Shown: one piece after another, positions 17,678-26,245 of the stretch
Layout of the letters: each line of letters begins with the position of its first letter
Numbering within the stretch: the first letter of the stretch is position 1
Source of the DNA: CAZQQU01 sp964595625
GTDB taxonomy: Bacteria; Bacteroidota; Bacteroidia; Flavobacteriales; Flavobacteriaceae
Direction: 5' to 3'
DNA length: 64,000 nucleotides
NCBI GenBank assembly: GCA_964595625.1
Contig: CAZQQU010000005.1
Location: 112,777-176,776, forward strand
Position numbers and translations under genes: made by a program
The notes under the pieces: generated by a model
Told to the model about the DNA's origin: nothing
What the model saw: only the letters and a program-made list of their open reading frames with translations
Database searches by the model: none

Positions 17678-18445
17678 ATGGCCACATATAAGAAAAGAGG
17701 GTACAAACCGGCCTCTAAAAAAGAGCGAGACAAAGCTATTGAAGAGCAGAGTACTACAGCCGGTGTATTTAATACTTTAGATGAAAGCGCCTCGAAAACC
17801 GAACAATGGGTTGCAAAAAACCAAAAGCACATTTTCACCTTTATTGGAGTGGTTGCCTTAATCGCATTGGTTTATGTGAGTTATCAACACTTTATATTAG
17901 GTCCTAAGGATAAAGAAGCGGCTGCTGAATTTTATCAAGCGGAAAGCTATTTTTTAGCCGCTCAAAATTCGCCTGCTAAAGATTCACTCTACCAATTGGC
18001 ATTGCATGGTGGAGATGGGAAATTTGGTCTGTTGCGTATCGTAGAAGATTACGGCAGCACCGCCACCGGAAATATCGCCAAATATTATGCAGGTATGGCT
18101 TATATGAATACCAACCAGCCCCAAGAAGCCATTAAATACCTACAAGGCTATAAAACCAAAGAAGCGATCACAGGTGCCTTGGCCTTAGGGAATATGGGAG
18201 ACGCTTATGCCAGTCTGGGTCAAAAAGAGGAAGCATTAAAATACTACAAGAAAGCGGCTTCTTTTAATGAAAATGAATTTACCACACCCCTTTATCTTTT
18301 AAAAGCTGCTAAACTGGCTCTTTTAACTAAAAATTACCCGGAAGCACTACAGCATTTAAATAAAATTCAAAATGATTTTCCTGCTTCTACAGAAGCCAAT
18401 CAGGTAGCCTCTTTAATTGCACAAGCAGAAGCAGGCACGCCATAA
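17678..18445 (+). CDS. Membrane-anchored tetratricopeptide protein
   Basis: A 255-residue protein with a basic, low-complexity N-terminus (MATYKKRGYKPASKKERD), one transmembrane helix at about 48-66 (IFTFIGVVALIALVYVSY) and a periplasmic domain with TPR-like helix pairs (AKYYAGMAYMNTNQPQEAIK, GNMGDAYASLGQKEEALKYY, PEALQHLNKIQNDF). The topology resembles YfgM, an ancillary factor of the Sec translocon, but the role here is inference. A terminator at 18468-18510 follows. Confidence 0.85.
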   Translation: MATYKKRGYKPASKKERDKAIEEQSTTAGVFNTLDESASKTEQWVAKNQKHIFTFIGVVALIALVYVSYQHFILGPKDKEAAAEFYQAESYFLAAQNSPAKDSLYQLALHGGDGKFGLLRIVEDYGSTATGNIAKYYAGMAYMNTNQPQEAIKYLQGYKTKEAITGALALGNMGDAYASLGQKEEALKYYKKAASFNENEFTTPLYLLKAAKLALLTKNYPEALQHLNKIQNDFPASTEANQVASLIAQAEAGTP

Positions 18446-18467
18446 TATTACCTTTCATTTTAATATT

Positions 18468-18511
18468 AAATGCCGGATACATATTGCTATATTGTCCGGC
18501 ATTTGTTTTTT
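18468..18511 (+). terminator. Terminator-like hairpin after the TPR gene
   Basis: A 10-bp perfect stem (AAATGCCGGA / TCCGGCATTT) with a 17-base loop is followed by G and six T residues. It overlaps the likely -33 region of the ribH promoter. Confidence 0.7.
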
Positions 18512-18522
18512 ATGTACTTTTG
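18491..18522 (+). promoter_or_regulatory. Putative ribH promoter
   Basis: ATTG at 18491-18494 and TACTTTTG at 18515-18522 match the -33 TTG and -7 TAnnTTTG elements with a 20-base gap. The ATG at 18530 is only 7 bases beyond the -7 element, so the predicted leader is nearly absent. Confidence 0.5.
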
Positions 18523-18529
18523 AGCACCT

Positions 18530-19024
18530 ATGGCTACAATACACAACAATCTCTCTCAATACGATGCCGACCAAGTGCCAGCAGCAGACAATTTTCGCTT
18601 TGGCATAGTAGTCGCGGAATGGAATGCAGATATTACCGAAAATTTATTTCAAGGGGCTTTTGCCACCTTGACCAAACATGGTGTGGACCCGGAAAATATT
18701 TTTCGGTGGAATGTACCCGGAAGTTTTGAACTGGTCTATGGTTGCAAACGAATGCTCCAACACCACCCCAACCTAGACGGAGTTATTGCAATTGGGTGCG
18801 TAATTCAAGGGGAAACCCGACATTTTGATTTTGTTTGTCAAGGAGTCACTTACGGTATTCAACAGCTAAATCTTCAAAGTGATACTCCGGTAATTTTTTG
18901 TTTACTGACAGATCAAACCAAACAACAATCCATCGACCGAAGTGGTGGCAAACACGGGAATAAAGGCGACGAAGCCGCTATTACCGCCATTAAAATGGCC
19001 CAATTACGGAAGGATTCTCAGTAA
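18530..19024 (+). CDS. ribH: 6,7-dimethyl-8-ribityllumazine synthase
   Basis: Condenses the ribityl pyrimidinedione with 3,4-dihydroxy-2-butanone 4-phosphate to lumazine, the substrate of ribE. The 164 residues carry GIVVAEWNADITENLFQGA, VPGSFELVYGCKRML, AIGCVIQGETRHFDFVCQGV (phosphate- and substrate-binding segment) and DRSGGKHGNKGDEAA near the C-terminus. It is isolated from other riboflavin genes. Confidence 0.96.
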   Translation: MATIHNNLSQYDADQVPAADNFRFGIVVAEWNADITENLFQGAFATLTKHGVDPENIFRWNVPGSFELVYGCKRMLQHHPNLDGVIAIGCVIQGETRHFDFVCQGVTYGIQQLNLQSDTPVIFCLLTDQTKQQSIDRSGGKHGNKGDEAAITAIKMAQLRKDSQ

Positions 19025-19092
19025 ATAAATTTCCCTCCCTACACCTAGACTTTTTTTAATACATTTATCTGTTGTATTAAATCTGTTTGGGA

Positions 19093-20238
19093 ATGAAATT
19101 TATCCGTCACATTATTCGATTTTTACTCTTTTTTATAGCTATCTCCATTGCATTGGCCTATATCTTTGATGTAGACTATCTGCTGAAAGGTATTCGCACG
19201 ATTTATTTAAAAGGGCATACCACTGCTTTTTTAGAAGATTACCAAGCATTTGACAACGATACGGTACGGGTTTCAAAAGAAATACCGTGGCCCATTCACT
19301 CCCAATACAATTCAGTGGCTCCTACCCAAAAACTACTTCAAGCCCATTCCGAATATCAAACCGTAGCCTACCTAATAATCCAAAACGACAGTATTTGGTA
19401 CGAGCAGTATTATGATGGTTTTGATGCCAACAGCAAAACCAATTCCTTTTCAATGGCCAAAAGCATGGTATCCGGATTGTTAGGCAAAGCCATCATGGAC
19501 GGCTATATCGAGAGTTTAGACCAACCCTTGAGTGATTTTTTCCCACAATATGCCACCGGACTGGGAGCAAAGACTACGGTAGGTGATCTTTCGTCCATGT
19601 CCTCCGGACTGGATTGGGACGAAAGTTATTACAGTCCGTTTTCCATTACCACCCGTGCCTATTTTGACGATGATTTGGCAAAAGTGATGCTTCAGCTAGA
19701 CATCGTAGAAGAACCCGGAGTAGCATTTAAGTATTTAAGCGGCAGCACTCAGTTGTTAGCGATGGTGATTGAAAAAGCCAGTGGAAAAAAATTAGCCGAT
19801 TATTTTTCAGAAAGCTTTTGGCAACCTTTAGGTGCCAAAAACGAAGCCTTGTGGCAGTTAGACAGTAAAGAACACGGCTTGGTCAAAGCCTATTGCTGTT
19901 TTGCTTCCAACGCTCGAGATTTTGCTCGTTTCGGAAAACTGTACAAAGATTTCGGAAAATTTAACGGTCAACAACTACTGGATTCTACTTTTGTTGTGAA
20001 ATCGATTACGCCACGCTTTGACGGGGCGCCCTATGGGTATGGATTTTGGCTGGACCACTATCAAGGAAAAAATCTCTTTGCCATGCGAGGGCATTTGGGC
20101 CAGTTAGTGATTGTCATTCCCGAAGACAACGTAATCATTGTTCGCTTGGGGCATAAAATCGATAAAACCCAAGAAAATAGGTTTTCACCTCATTTTTGGA
20201 CCTTTATTGAAGAAGCGTATTCGATGATGGAACGTTAA
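19093..20238 (+). CDS. Serine hydrolase, beta-lactamase/esterase class C fold
   Basis: A 381-residue exported or membrane-anchored hydrolase with an N-terminal hydrophobic segment (IIRFLLFFIAISIALAYIF). The SxxK nucleophile is SMAK in SFSMAKSMVSGLLG (about residue 119-122). The Tyr motif is KYLSGSTQLLA, the pattern found in NylB/EstB-like relatives rather than the YxN of true beta-lactamases, and RGHLGQ replaces the KTG box. The substrate is unknown. ATG 19093 is preferred over the in-frame TTG at 19087. Monocistronic. Confidence 0.85.
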   Translation: MKFIRHIIRFLLFFIAISIALAYIFDVDYLLKGIRTIYLKGHTTAFLEDYQAFDNDTVRVSKEIPWPIHSQYNSVAPTQKLLQAHSEYQTVAYLIIQNDSIWYEQYYDGFDANSKTNSFSMAKSMVSGLLGKAIMDGYIESLDQPLSDFFPQYATGLGAKTTVGDLSSMSSGLDWDESYYSPFSITTRAYFDDDLAKVMLQLDIVEEPGVAFKYLSGSTQLLAMVIEKASGKKLADYFSESFWQPLGAKNEALWQLDSKEHGLVKAYCCFASNARDFARFGKLYKDFGKFNGQQLLDSTFVVKSITPRFDGAPYGYGFWLDHYQGKNLFAMRGHLGQLVIVIPEDNVIIVRLGHKIDKTQENRFSPHFWTFIEEAYSMMER

Positions 20239-20366
20239 CGGGTTTTAAGCCACTTGCCAATTGTAGATAATCCGAAGGAAAAAGAGTTCTGAAAAATCGA
20301 ATTTTTCATTGTTTATTTTTCAGAAAATCAATAACTTCAACGCTACTAAACACTAAGATTTTCTAT

Positions 20367-21080
20367 ATGCTTCATAAAATACATTTAGAAAACATCCTTT
20401 TTTTGGATATAGAAACGGTTCCCCTGCACCCGAGTTTTGATATGGTAGAAACGCATGTACAAGAGCTGTGGGAGCAAAAAACCGAATACCAACGCAAGGA
20501 GGATTATACCGCAGAAGAATTTTATACCCGAGCAGGAATTTGGGCGGAATTTGGCAAAATTATCTGTATATCCGCGGGATATTTTGTAATGAAAGGGAGT
20601 CATCGGCAGTTTCGAGTCACGTCGTTTTATGGAGAAGAACCTTCCTTACTCCAAGATTTTAAAAACCTATTAGATCTTCATTTTAATAAACCCAATCATC
20701 TGCTCTGTGCCCATAACGGCAAAGAGTTTGATTTTCCCTATATCGCCCGAAGAATGATTATCAACCAAATTCCACTGCCTGATAAACTCAATCTGTTTGG
20801 AAAAAAACCGTGGGAAGTTCCTCATTTAGATACTATGGAATTGTGGCGGTTTGGAGATTACAAACACTTTACTTCTCTTAAGTTACTGACACATATTTTA
20901 GGAATTCCCTCTCCCAAAGACGATATCGACGGCAGTCAAGTGCGTGAGGTTTATTATGTAGAGAAAGATATCGACCGTATTATTCGGTATTGTGAAAAAG
21001 ACACCTTGGCAGTGGCTCAAATATTTTTGCGCTTGCGCAATGATCAGTTACTCGAGGAAGAAGAGGTGCTTTCGGTTTAA
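20367..21080 (+). CDS. Predicted 3'-5' exonuclease (PolB-like, DEDD)
   Basis: A 237-residue DnaQ-like exonuclease of the predicted PolB-like type (PF10108 group, from memory). The acidic residues are in NILFLDIETVPL (motif I, D-x-E), CAHNGKEFDFPYIARRM (motif II) and YCEKDTLAVAQIFLRL (motif III). It likely acts in DNA repair or processing. It is 39 bases before the ABC ATPase gene, but no functional link is evident. Confidence 0.85.
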   Translation: MLHKIHLENILFLDIETVPLHPSFDMVETHVQELWEQKTEYQRKEDYTAEEFYTRAGIWAEFGKIICISAGYFVMKGSHRQFRVTSFYGEEPSLLQDFKNLLDLHFNKPNHLLCAHNGKEFDFPYIARRMIINQIPLPDKLNLFGKKPWEVPHLDTMELWRFGDYKHFTSLKLLTHILGIPSPKDDIDGSQVREVYYVEKDIDRIIRYCEKDTLAVAQIFLRLRNDQLLEEEEVLSV

Positions 21081-21119
21081 GGGGTTTTAGTATCTTTAGA
21101 CCTGCTTAACAAATTTAAA

Positions 21120-22814
21120 TTGGACCCGGTGTCAACGCCACTACTAGACATTCAAAACCTACGTATTTCTTTCCTTACGGAGAAAGAAAAACATACTGTG
21201 GTACACGATATTTCGTTTGCTTTACACCAAAATGAAATACTGGGTATAGTCGGTGAATCGGGTTCCGGAAAATCGGTTTCATCCTCGGCTTTAATGGGGC
21301 TTTTACCACGCAAGACAGCTAAGGTGGAAGGTCAAATCACCTACCAATCTATAAACTTACTTAACCACACCGAAAAAGAGTGGCAAAAATGGAGAGGCAA
21401 CAAAATTGCCATGATATTTCAAGAGCCCATGAGCGCTTTAAACCCTTCGATGCGTTTGGGACAACAAGTAGCAGAAGTGTTATTAAAACACCAAAACCTC
21501 TCCAAATCGGAAGCTAAAAAACAAGTAATATCCTTATTTGACAAGGTAAAACTTCCTCAACCGGAAATCTTGTATCGAAAATACCCGCACCAAATTAGTG
21601 GCGGACAAATGCAGCGGGTGATGATTGCAATGGCCATTGGGTGCAAACCTCAAGTATTGATAGCCGACGAACCCACCACTGCTTTGGATGTAACCGTGCA
21701 AAAAGAAATCATTCTCCTACTCCGTGAGCTACAGCAAGAAACCGGAATGAGTGTGATTTTTATCACTCACGATTTGGCTTTAATCTCCCAAATCGCTGAC
21801 CGAGTTATCGTGATGTACCAAGGAAAAATCATAGAGCAAGGCCGTACCATGGACATTTTTAACCATCCCCAACAAGACTATACTAAAGCTTTGCTTTTTG
21901 CACGACCCAAATTGGATCAGCGTCTCGAACGACTTCCGACCATCGCCAATTTTTTGGAAAAGCAACCACTTGCCACCGAAATTACTTCTCAACAAAGAGC
22001 CTTACGACATAAAAAAATCTATTCCCAACCTCCGTTATTGGAAGTTTTTAATTTAAAAAAACAATACTTTTCAAAAGTAGGATGGTTTCAAAAAAAACAG
22101 GTGTTTACAGCGGTAGACGGAGTTTCTTTCCAACTTTACGAAGGAGAAACACTGGGGTTAGTTGGTGAATCGGGTTGTGGAAAATCGACCCTAGCGAAAA
22201 CCTTGTTACAATTAGACCCACCCACTTCCGGGACCGTTTTATACCGAGGCAAGGACATTAGCTCTTTGCCGGCCAAAGATTGGAGACAGCTGCGAAAAGA
22301 AATACAAATTATTTTTCAAGACCCCTATTCCTCCCTACATCCCCGTATGTTAATCGGTGAAGCGATTTTAGAAACGATGACGGTACATCAACTCTTTAAA
22401 AACCGAAAAGAACGTATCAAGCAGGTACATCAGTTACTTACCAAAGTCGGGTTAAATGAGGCATTTTACCACCGCTATCCCCACGAACTCTCTGGCGGAC
22501 AACGTCAACGTGTAGGTATAGCCCGTACCATTGCTTTATCCCCCCGCCTAATAGTTTGCGATGAGTCGGTGTCTGCTTTAGACATCTCTGTACAAGCGCA
22601 AGTCCTCAATCTTTTGAATCGTTTAAAGGACCAATTTGGTTTTTCTTACCTTTTTATTTCCCATGATTTAGCTGTAGTGAAATATATGGCCGATCAGCTC
22701 ATGGTCATGAAATCGGGTAAATTGGAAGAAATTGGGGAAGCGGATGAAATCTATGCCAACCCTCAAAGCAATTACACCCAGAAGTTAATTGCTGCGATAC
22801 CAGAAAAATGGTAA
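21120..22814 (+). CDS. ABC transporter ATPase, two fused nucleotide-binding domains (oligopeptide type)
   Basis: A 564-residue protein joining two OppD/OppF-type ATP-binding domains. Domain 1 has Walker A GESGSGKSVSSSALMG (about 43-58), signature ISGGQMQRVMIAMA and Walker B VLIADEPTTALD. Domain 2 has Walker A GESGCGKSTLAKTLLQ, signature LSGGQRQRVGIART and Walker B LIVCDESVSALD, with Ser where Pro is common. Both have the C-terminal peptide-transporter element (HPQQDYTKALL, NPQSNYTQKLI). It would power uptake of peptides or similar solutes; no permease lies nearby. There is no ATG; TTG 21120 is used, and the GTG three codons on is possible. Confidence 0.93.
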   Translation: MDPVSTPLLDIQNLRISFLTEKEKHTVVHDISFALHQNEILGIVGESGSGKSVSSSALMGLLPRKTAKVEGQITYQSINLLNHTEKEWQKWRGNKIAMIFQEPMSALNPSMRLGQQVAEVLLKHQNLSKSEAKKQVISLFDKVKLPQPEILYRKYPHQISGGQMQRVMIAMAIGCKPQVLIADEPTTALDVTVQKEIILLLRELQQETGMSVIFITHDLALISQIADRVIVMYQGKIIEQGRTMDIFNHPQQDYTKALLFARPKLDQRLERLPTIANFLEKQPLATEITSQQRALRHKKIYSQPPLLEVFNLKKQYFSKVGWFQKKQVFTAVDGVSFQLYEGETLGLVGESGCGKSTLAKTLLQLDPPTSGTVLYRGKDISSLPAKDWRQLRKEIQIIFQDPYSSLHPRMLIGEAILETMTVHQLFKNRKERIKQVHQLLTKVGLNEAFYHRYPHELSGGQRQRVGIARTIALSPRLIVCDESVSALDISVQAQVLNLLNRLKDQFGFSYLFISHDLAVVKYMADQLMVMKSGKLEEIGEADEIYANPQSNYTQKLIAAIPEKW

Positions 22815-22819
22815 ATTTG
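22812..22819 (+). promoter_or_regulatory. Putative -7 element for the NUMOD4/HNH gene
   Basis: TAAATTTG matches TAnnTTTG, about 32 bases before the ATG at 22851 and overlapping the end of the ABC gene. Confidence 0.45.
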
Positions 22820-22850
22820 CAGTACTTTAACATCCCCTAAAGTAATTGCT

Positions 22851-23612
22851 ATGAAAGAAATTTGGAAACCCATCCAAATCGGCTTTGACTATACTAATAA
22901 TTGCCGATATGAGATCTCTAACCATGGACGGATTCGTTCGTTTAATAAAATTTCCGACGGTAGAATTTTAAAACCCTCACTAACAGAGGGCTATGAAGTG
23001 GTACGAACGAAATTTTATAAACCTCGCTCCGAGAAAAAACAAGCTCAATATAACGAACTAAAAAAAGAAATTTCTGCACTTTATCAATTGCGTCGCAGGA
23101 TGATTCAACAAAAAAAGTTACCGATTGACATCCAGCGTATTACTAAAAAAATTGATTCTGAAAAGCAAAAACTAAGTAAGTTATTAAAGCGCGATTTAAA
23201 GAAAAGAACCATCAACCACCATTTTTTAATACACCGGGAAGTTGCTACTTATTTTCTAACCGACAAAACTCCTGATCAAACAGTGGTGGCTCATTTAGAC
23301 TTTAACAAACGGAATAACCGGGTAGAAAACCTAAAGTGGATGACTCCTGAAGAGAATTATGCACATCAGCGTAAAAGTCCCAACGTTATAGCTGATAAAC
23401 GACGTCGTAAGAATACCTATCGAGGACGTATTAATGGCAACAAACTCACTTCCACTCAGGTGATACACATTAAATTGAAATTACAGCGAGGAATACCTGC
23501 CAAACAGTTGGCCAAGCAGTTTAAAGTATCAGAAATGCAAATATGGCGTATTAAAAGCGGTGAAAACTGGAAACACATTCAAATACCTCCCGCTATTTCA
23601 ACAAAGAGTTAG
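22851..23612 (+). CDS. NUMOD4/HNH endonuclease-like protein
   Basis: A 253-residue protein with an N-terminal NUMOD4-like segment (WKPIQIG, YEISNHGRIRSFN, LKPSLTEGYEVV), a highly charged helical insertion at about 60-125 (EKKQAQYNELKKEISALYQL and following), an HNH-type core (HREVATYF, VAHLDFNKRNNRVENLKWMT), and a C-terminal helix-turn-helix (IPAKQLAKQFKVSEMQIWRI). This is the layout of free-standing homing-endonuclease-like proteins. The insertion between NUMOD4 and HNH is unusual. Its last 20 bases overlap the convergent ATL gene. It sits at the left border of the accessory island. Confidence 0.8.
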   Translation: MKEIWKPIQIGFDYTNNCRYEISNHGRIRSFNKISDGRILKPSLTEGYEVVRTKFYKPRSEKKQAQYNELKKEISALYQLRRRMIQQKKLPIDIQRITKKIDSEKQKLSKLLKRDLKKRTINHHFLIHREVATYFLTDKTPDQTVVAHLDFNKRNNRVENLKWMTPEENYAHQRKSPNVIADKRRRKNTYRGRINGNKLTSTQVIHIKLKLQRGIPAKQLAKQFKVSEMQIWRIKSGENWKHIQIPPAISTKS

Positions 23613-23928
23613 GATGCCAAAACACAAGGCTAAAATCTTGAATTTGGTTATTTTGTATGGTAATGCCTTCACTTTCTAACAATTGCTGCATCAGGTTAGT
23701 TCCCGGAAAGTGATGTTTTCCGGTAAGTAATCCATTACGATTAACCACTCGATGCGCAGGCACATCGGGTCGGTTGTGGCATGCGTTCATCGCCCAACCC
23801 ACCATACGAGCACTACCTTTGGAACCGAGAAACTCAGCGATAGCTCCGTAGGAGGTTACCCGTCCATAGGGAATCTCCCGAGCTACTTCATATACTTTTT
23901 CAAAAAAAGAAAGCTTTTCTGGATGCAA
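23593..23928 (-). CDS. Alkyltransferase-like protein (ATL), MGMT fold without the cysteine
   Basis: A 111-residue protein of the O6-alkylguanine-DNA alkyltransferase DNA-binding domain. The HTH region PYGRVTSYGAIAEFLGSKGS and SARMVGWAMNACHN are clear. The active-site motif is PAHRV rather than PCHRV, so it cannot accept an alkyl group. ATL proteins instead bind O6-alkylguanine and flag it for nucleotide excision repair. No ATG is available; TTG at 23928 is the likely start. It overlaps the convergent HNH gene by 20 bases. Confidence 0.9.
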   Translation of the reverse strand: MHPEKLSFFEKVYEVAREIPYGRVTSYGAIAEFLGSKGSARMVGWAMNACHNRPDVPAHRVVNRNGLLTGKHHFPGTNLMQQLLESEGITIQNNQIQDFSLVFWHPNSLLK

Positions 23929-24281
23929 AGTGATTAATGGTTTTTGATTATAAAAATAAATACTTTTTATCGGTTCTCAGCTATACGCAGGCAGGGCTTT
24001 TACAACTGAACTTCCTACGAAGAACTGAACTTTAAATTTATCACTTTCCTGTCCTACGAAGCACGAAACCCCTGCTTGCGTATAGGTGATGTTATCGGTT
24101 CGGTGTTCTTCTTTGTCCGTTGGTTTGTCGGTCGTTTTGGTCGTGCGGTTGGACAGACACACGCTGCCGCCAAGCTTGGGTTGTAGCGTTGGCTTGTGCG
24201 GCTTGGCAAATGCGAAGCATTCACGAACACCATTAGAAAATAAACAAGCCGTGAGTAATTGTGTGGCTGTGTGGCGTTGGC
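23929..24281. repeat. Repeat-rich intergenic DNA at left edge of the defence island
   Basis: This 353-base stretch has no gene that I credit. It contains an imperfect inverted repeat (CTATACGCAGGCAGGGC at 23981-23997 with CCCCTGCTTGCGTATAG at 24069-24085, two mismatches). The flanking 10-base direct repeat TTATCGGTTC occurs at 23967-23976 and 24092-24101. TCCTACGAAG occurs twice inside (24013-24022, 24052-24061). GCGTTGGCTTRTGC occurs at 24186-24199 and 24274-24287. The segment also shares TGTGCGGCTKG with the right-edge site. The GT-rich stretch after 24100 is unlike neighbouring core DNA. Confidence 0.7.
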
Positions 24282-26243
24282 TTATGCATTCAGTTTGTCG
24301 ATTAGTTTTTGTCCATCTTTAGAAACTATATCTACTAATTCTTTTGGTTGTTGTTTTCCTTTAGTTCCTAATCGGTGCATTATTTTGTCATAGCCCTCAT
24401 TAAACTTAAATTCTACTCCGCCACCATTATAAACAGGTTCAAAATCTGAGTTAGTTGTTACGTTTCGTTTTGTTTCAAACCAGCATTTTGGATTAGTCAA
24501 TACGATAATTTTTCCGTCTAAATCTTTTCTGATTAATAATTGCTCTTTTAGGTAAAAAGAATATTCAAACTCTTCACCGTTTGAGTCGGTCTCGGTCAAT
24601 AAAAATTGATATTCATTTTTAGGGTCAGTTTCAAATGATAGAATCTTTATTTGATTAAGGTTTTTCAAAATCTCAAAGGTGTTTACAATTTCTTGCTTGT
24701 AAATAGGAGCTTCGAAATTGTGATGAGATAATGGGTTCATTAAAAGGTCTTTATACTCGACTAATTTTTCAAATGGCTCAAAATCACCTCCTATAGACTT
24801 ATAATAATCTTCAAAATTATTAATAAGCTTGTTCAGAAGTAAAGGCACGCTACCTTCAGGTTCACTACTTTGGGCAACAGTTTTATTGTGTGGTAGAAGT
24901 TCACGGAGTAATCTTTCCGTTTCTTTTCTCAAATAATTGACACAAGCTTGATAATCAAACTTTTTAAAATACTTTTTTGCTAATGAAAAATAACTCTCAT
25001 AATCTGTAACAAATGGAATTGGAATTTTATCATTGTCATCCGTGCAATCCTGATACATTTCTTTGAATTCCCATTTGTAGGTATCATCTTTTTTCAAAAG
25101 GTTATCTATTCTGCGTTTGCAAAGATTGTAAAAGGCTCTGTCGTGTGTGAGGATTAAAATTTGATACTCGTCAACCTTTTTCAAAATGATTTCAAGTACC
25201 CTGTCTCTATGACTCATATCGAGACTTAATAATAAATCATCAAGCACTAAAAGACTTGCTGAATTAACATCATAAAGCCTTTCGTCTAACATTGCCAATC
25301 TCATTGCTAGGGCAATAGCTGTCAACCGAGCTTCATTTAAAAATGTATGAGGTCTTAAAATTGACTTTTTATTTTCAGGTAATTTATCGTGGTCAAATAA
25401 AACGGTTAAGCGTATATCTGGTTTTGATACTTCTGCATTTTTATCTATCCAATTGTTATAATTACAAGTAATTAAATCTGTTTCAAACTTGATTTGAAAG
25501 TCCTCTTTGAAATCGTCTTTGAGGTATTTATTCGTTTTTGTGGTTATTTTACCAAGAAAGGATTTTAAAAGTTCTACAAACTTAGGAATGGTAGTATTGA
25601 CATATCTCAGATACTCTTCTGTACTTCGATTTGCTGTATTTTTATTTTTCTTGTTTGGCGAAAGTGTTTTTGGAGCTTCGCAAATAAATTTCCACCAATC
25701 ACTAGCCAATGTACTTTTTGACAAGTTGCCTTTATTGTCTGTGTAAGAGACCTTAAAATCAATGAACATCAATATTTCACGTTCAAACAAATCAAACAAG
25801 TTGATTTCTTCACTATTCCTAAAATCGTATAGTTTAGAAAGATATTTGTAATTGATAAAATCACTACCAGCAATAATTTTGTTTATGGTAGTGTCATTTT
25901 TCTTGTTTGTTTCTAATTTGTTGTTACTAATTTCCTTGGTTATGGTGCCTGCCTCATTAATAATTTCCAAAACAATTGCAGAAACGGCATTATCCTCAGC
26001 AAATCGATTTCTCAGATTTTGGTTGTCATTAGGGTCAAAGTATTTTATGATATCCTTATCATCTTTTAAGCAAGACTGCAAAAAGGTATAAAATGCCCAA
26101 TATATGGAGCTTTTGCCACTGCCATTTTCACCGTATAGCAATAAATTATTTTGATTAAGAACTAATTTATTATGTGGAAAATCAGTTTCTGTCCCGTAAA
26201 AGAACTTGAAGTTTTTCAGTGTAATTGATTGAATCCGTTGCAT
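24282..26243 (-). CDS. SMC/RecF-like AAA ATPase of the defence operon
   Basis: A 653-residue ATPase. Walker A is GENGSGKSS (about 38-46), preceded by the SMC-type start IQSITLKNFKFFYG. Walker B and D-loop are SLLVLDDLLLSLDMSHRD (about 328-345), followed by an H-loop LILTHDRAF. It thus has a short-insert ABC/RecF ATPase layout. The C-terminal ~280 residues have a helical region with LLMNPLSHHNFEAP and no domain I can assign. Its start is 2 bases from the methylase stop; it is last in the operon. It is likely an energy or sensor subunit of an R-M-like system, which is inference. Confidence 0.85.
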   Translation of the reverse strand: MQRIQSITLKNFKFFYGTETDFPHNKLVLNQNNLLLYGENGSGKSSIYWAFYTFLQSCLKDDKDIIKYFDPNDNQNLRNRFAEDNAVSAIVLEIINEAGTITKEISNNKLETNKKNDTTINKIIAGSDFINYKYLSKLYDFRNSEEINLFDLFEREILMFIDFKVSYTDNKGNLSKSTLASDWWKFICEAPKTLSPNKKNKNTANRSTEEYLRYVNTTIPKFVELLKSFLGKITTKTNKYLKDDFKEDFQIKFETDLITCNYNNWIDKNAEVSKPDIRLTVLFDHDKLPENKKSILRPHTFLNEARLTAIALAMRLAMLDERLYDVNSASLLVLDDLLLSLDMSHRDRVLEIILKKVDEYQILILTHDRAFYNLCKRRIDNLLKKDDTYKWEFKEMYQDCTDDNDKIPIPFVTDYESYFSLAKKYFKKFDYQACVNYLRKETERLLRELLPHNKTVAQSSEPEGSVPLLLNKLINNFEDYYKSIGGDFEPFEKLVEYKDLLMNPLSHHNFEAPIYKQEIVNTFEILKNLNQIKILSFETDPKNEYQFLLTETDSNGEEFEYSFYLKEQLLIRKDLDGKIIVLTNPKCWFETKRNVTTNSDFEPVYNGGGVEFKFNEGYDKIMHRLGTKGKQQPKELVDIVSKDGQKLIDKLNA

Positions 26244-26245
26244 AC

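Noticed and set aside
19093..20238. Missing Asn of the YxN motif as evidence of an inactive beta-lactamase
   Set aside because: KYLSG is the normal pattern in NylB/EstB-like relatives, so the enzyme is probably active on another substrate.
21120..22814. Fused ABC ATPase as a frameshift or assembly artefact
   Set aside because: Two-domain oligopeptide-type ATPases of this length are known, and both halves are complete with all motifs.
24086..24322. Plus-strand frame of 78 codons in the left island edge
   Set aside because: Its composition is Ser/Arg/Val/Leu-rich with no motif, it overlaps repeats and the antisense end of the ATPase, and it has no promoter match.
24700..24760. HEPN ribonuclease in the ATPase C-terminus
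   Set aside because: NPLSHH resembles parts of such domains but lacks a convincing R-x4-6-H motif, so I do not call it.
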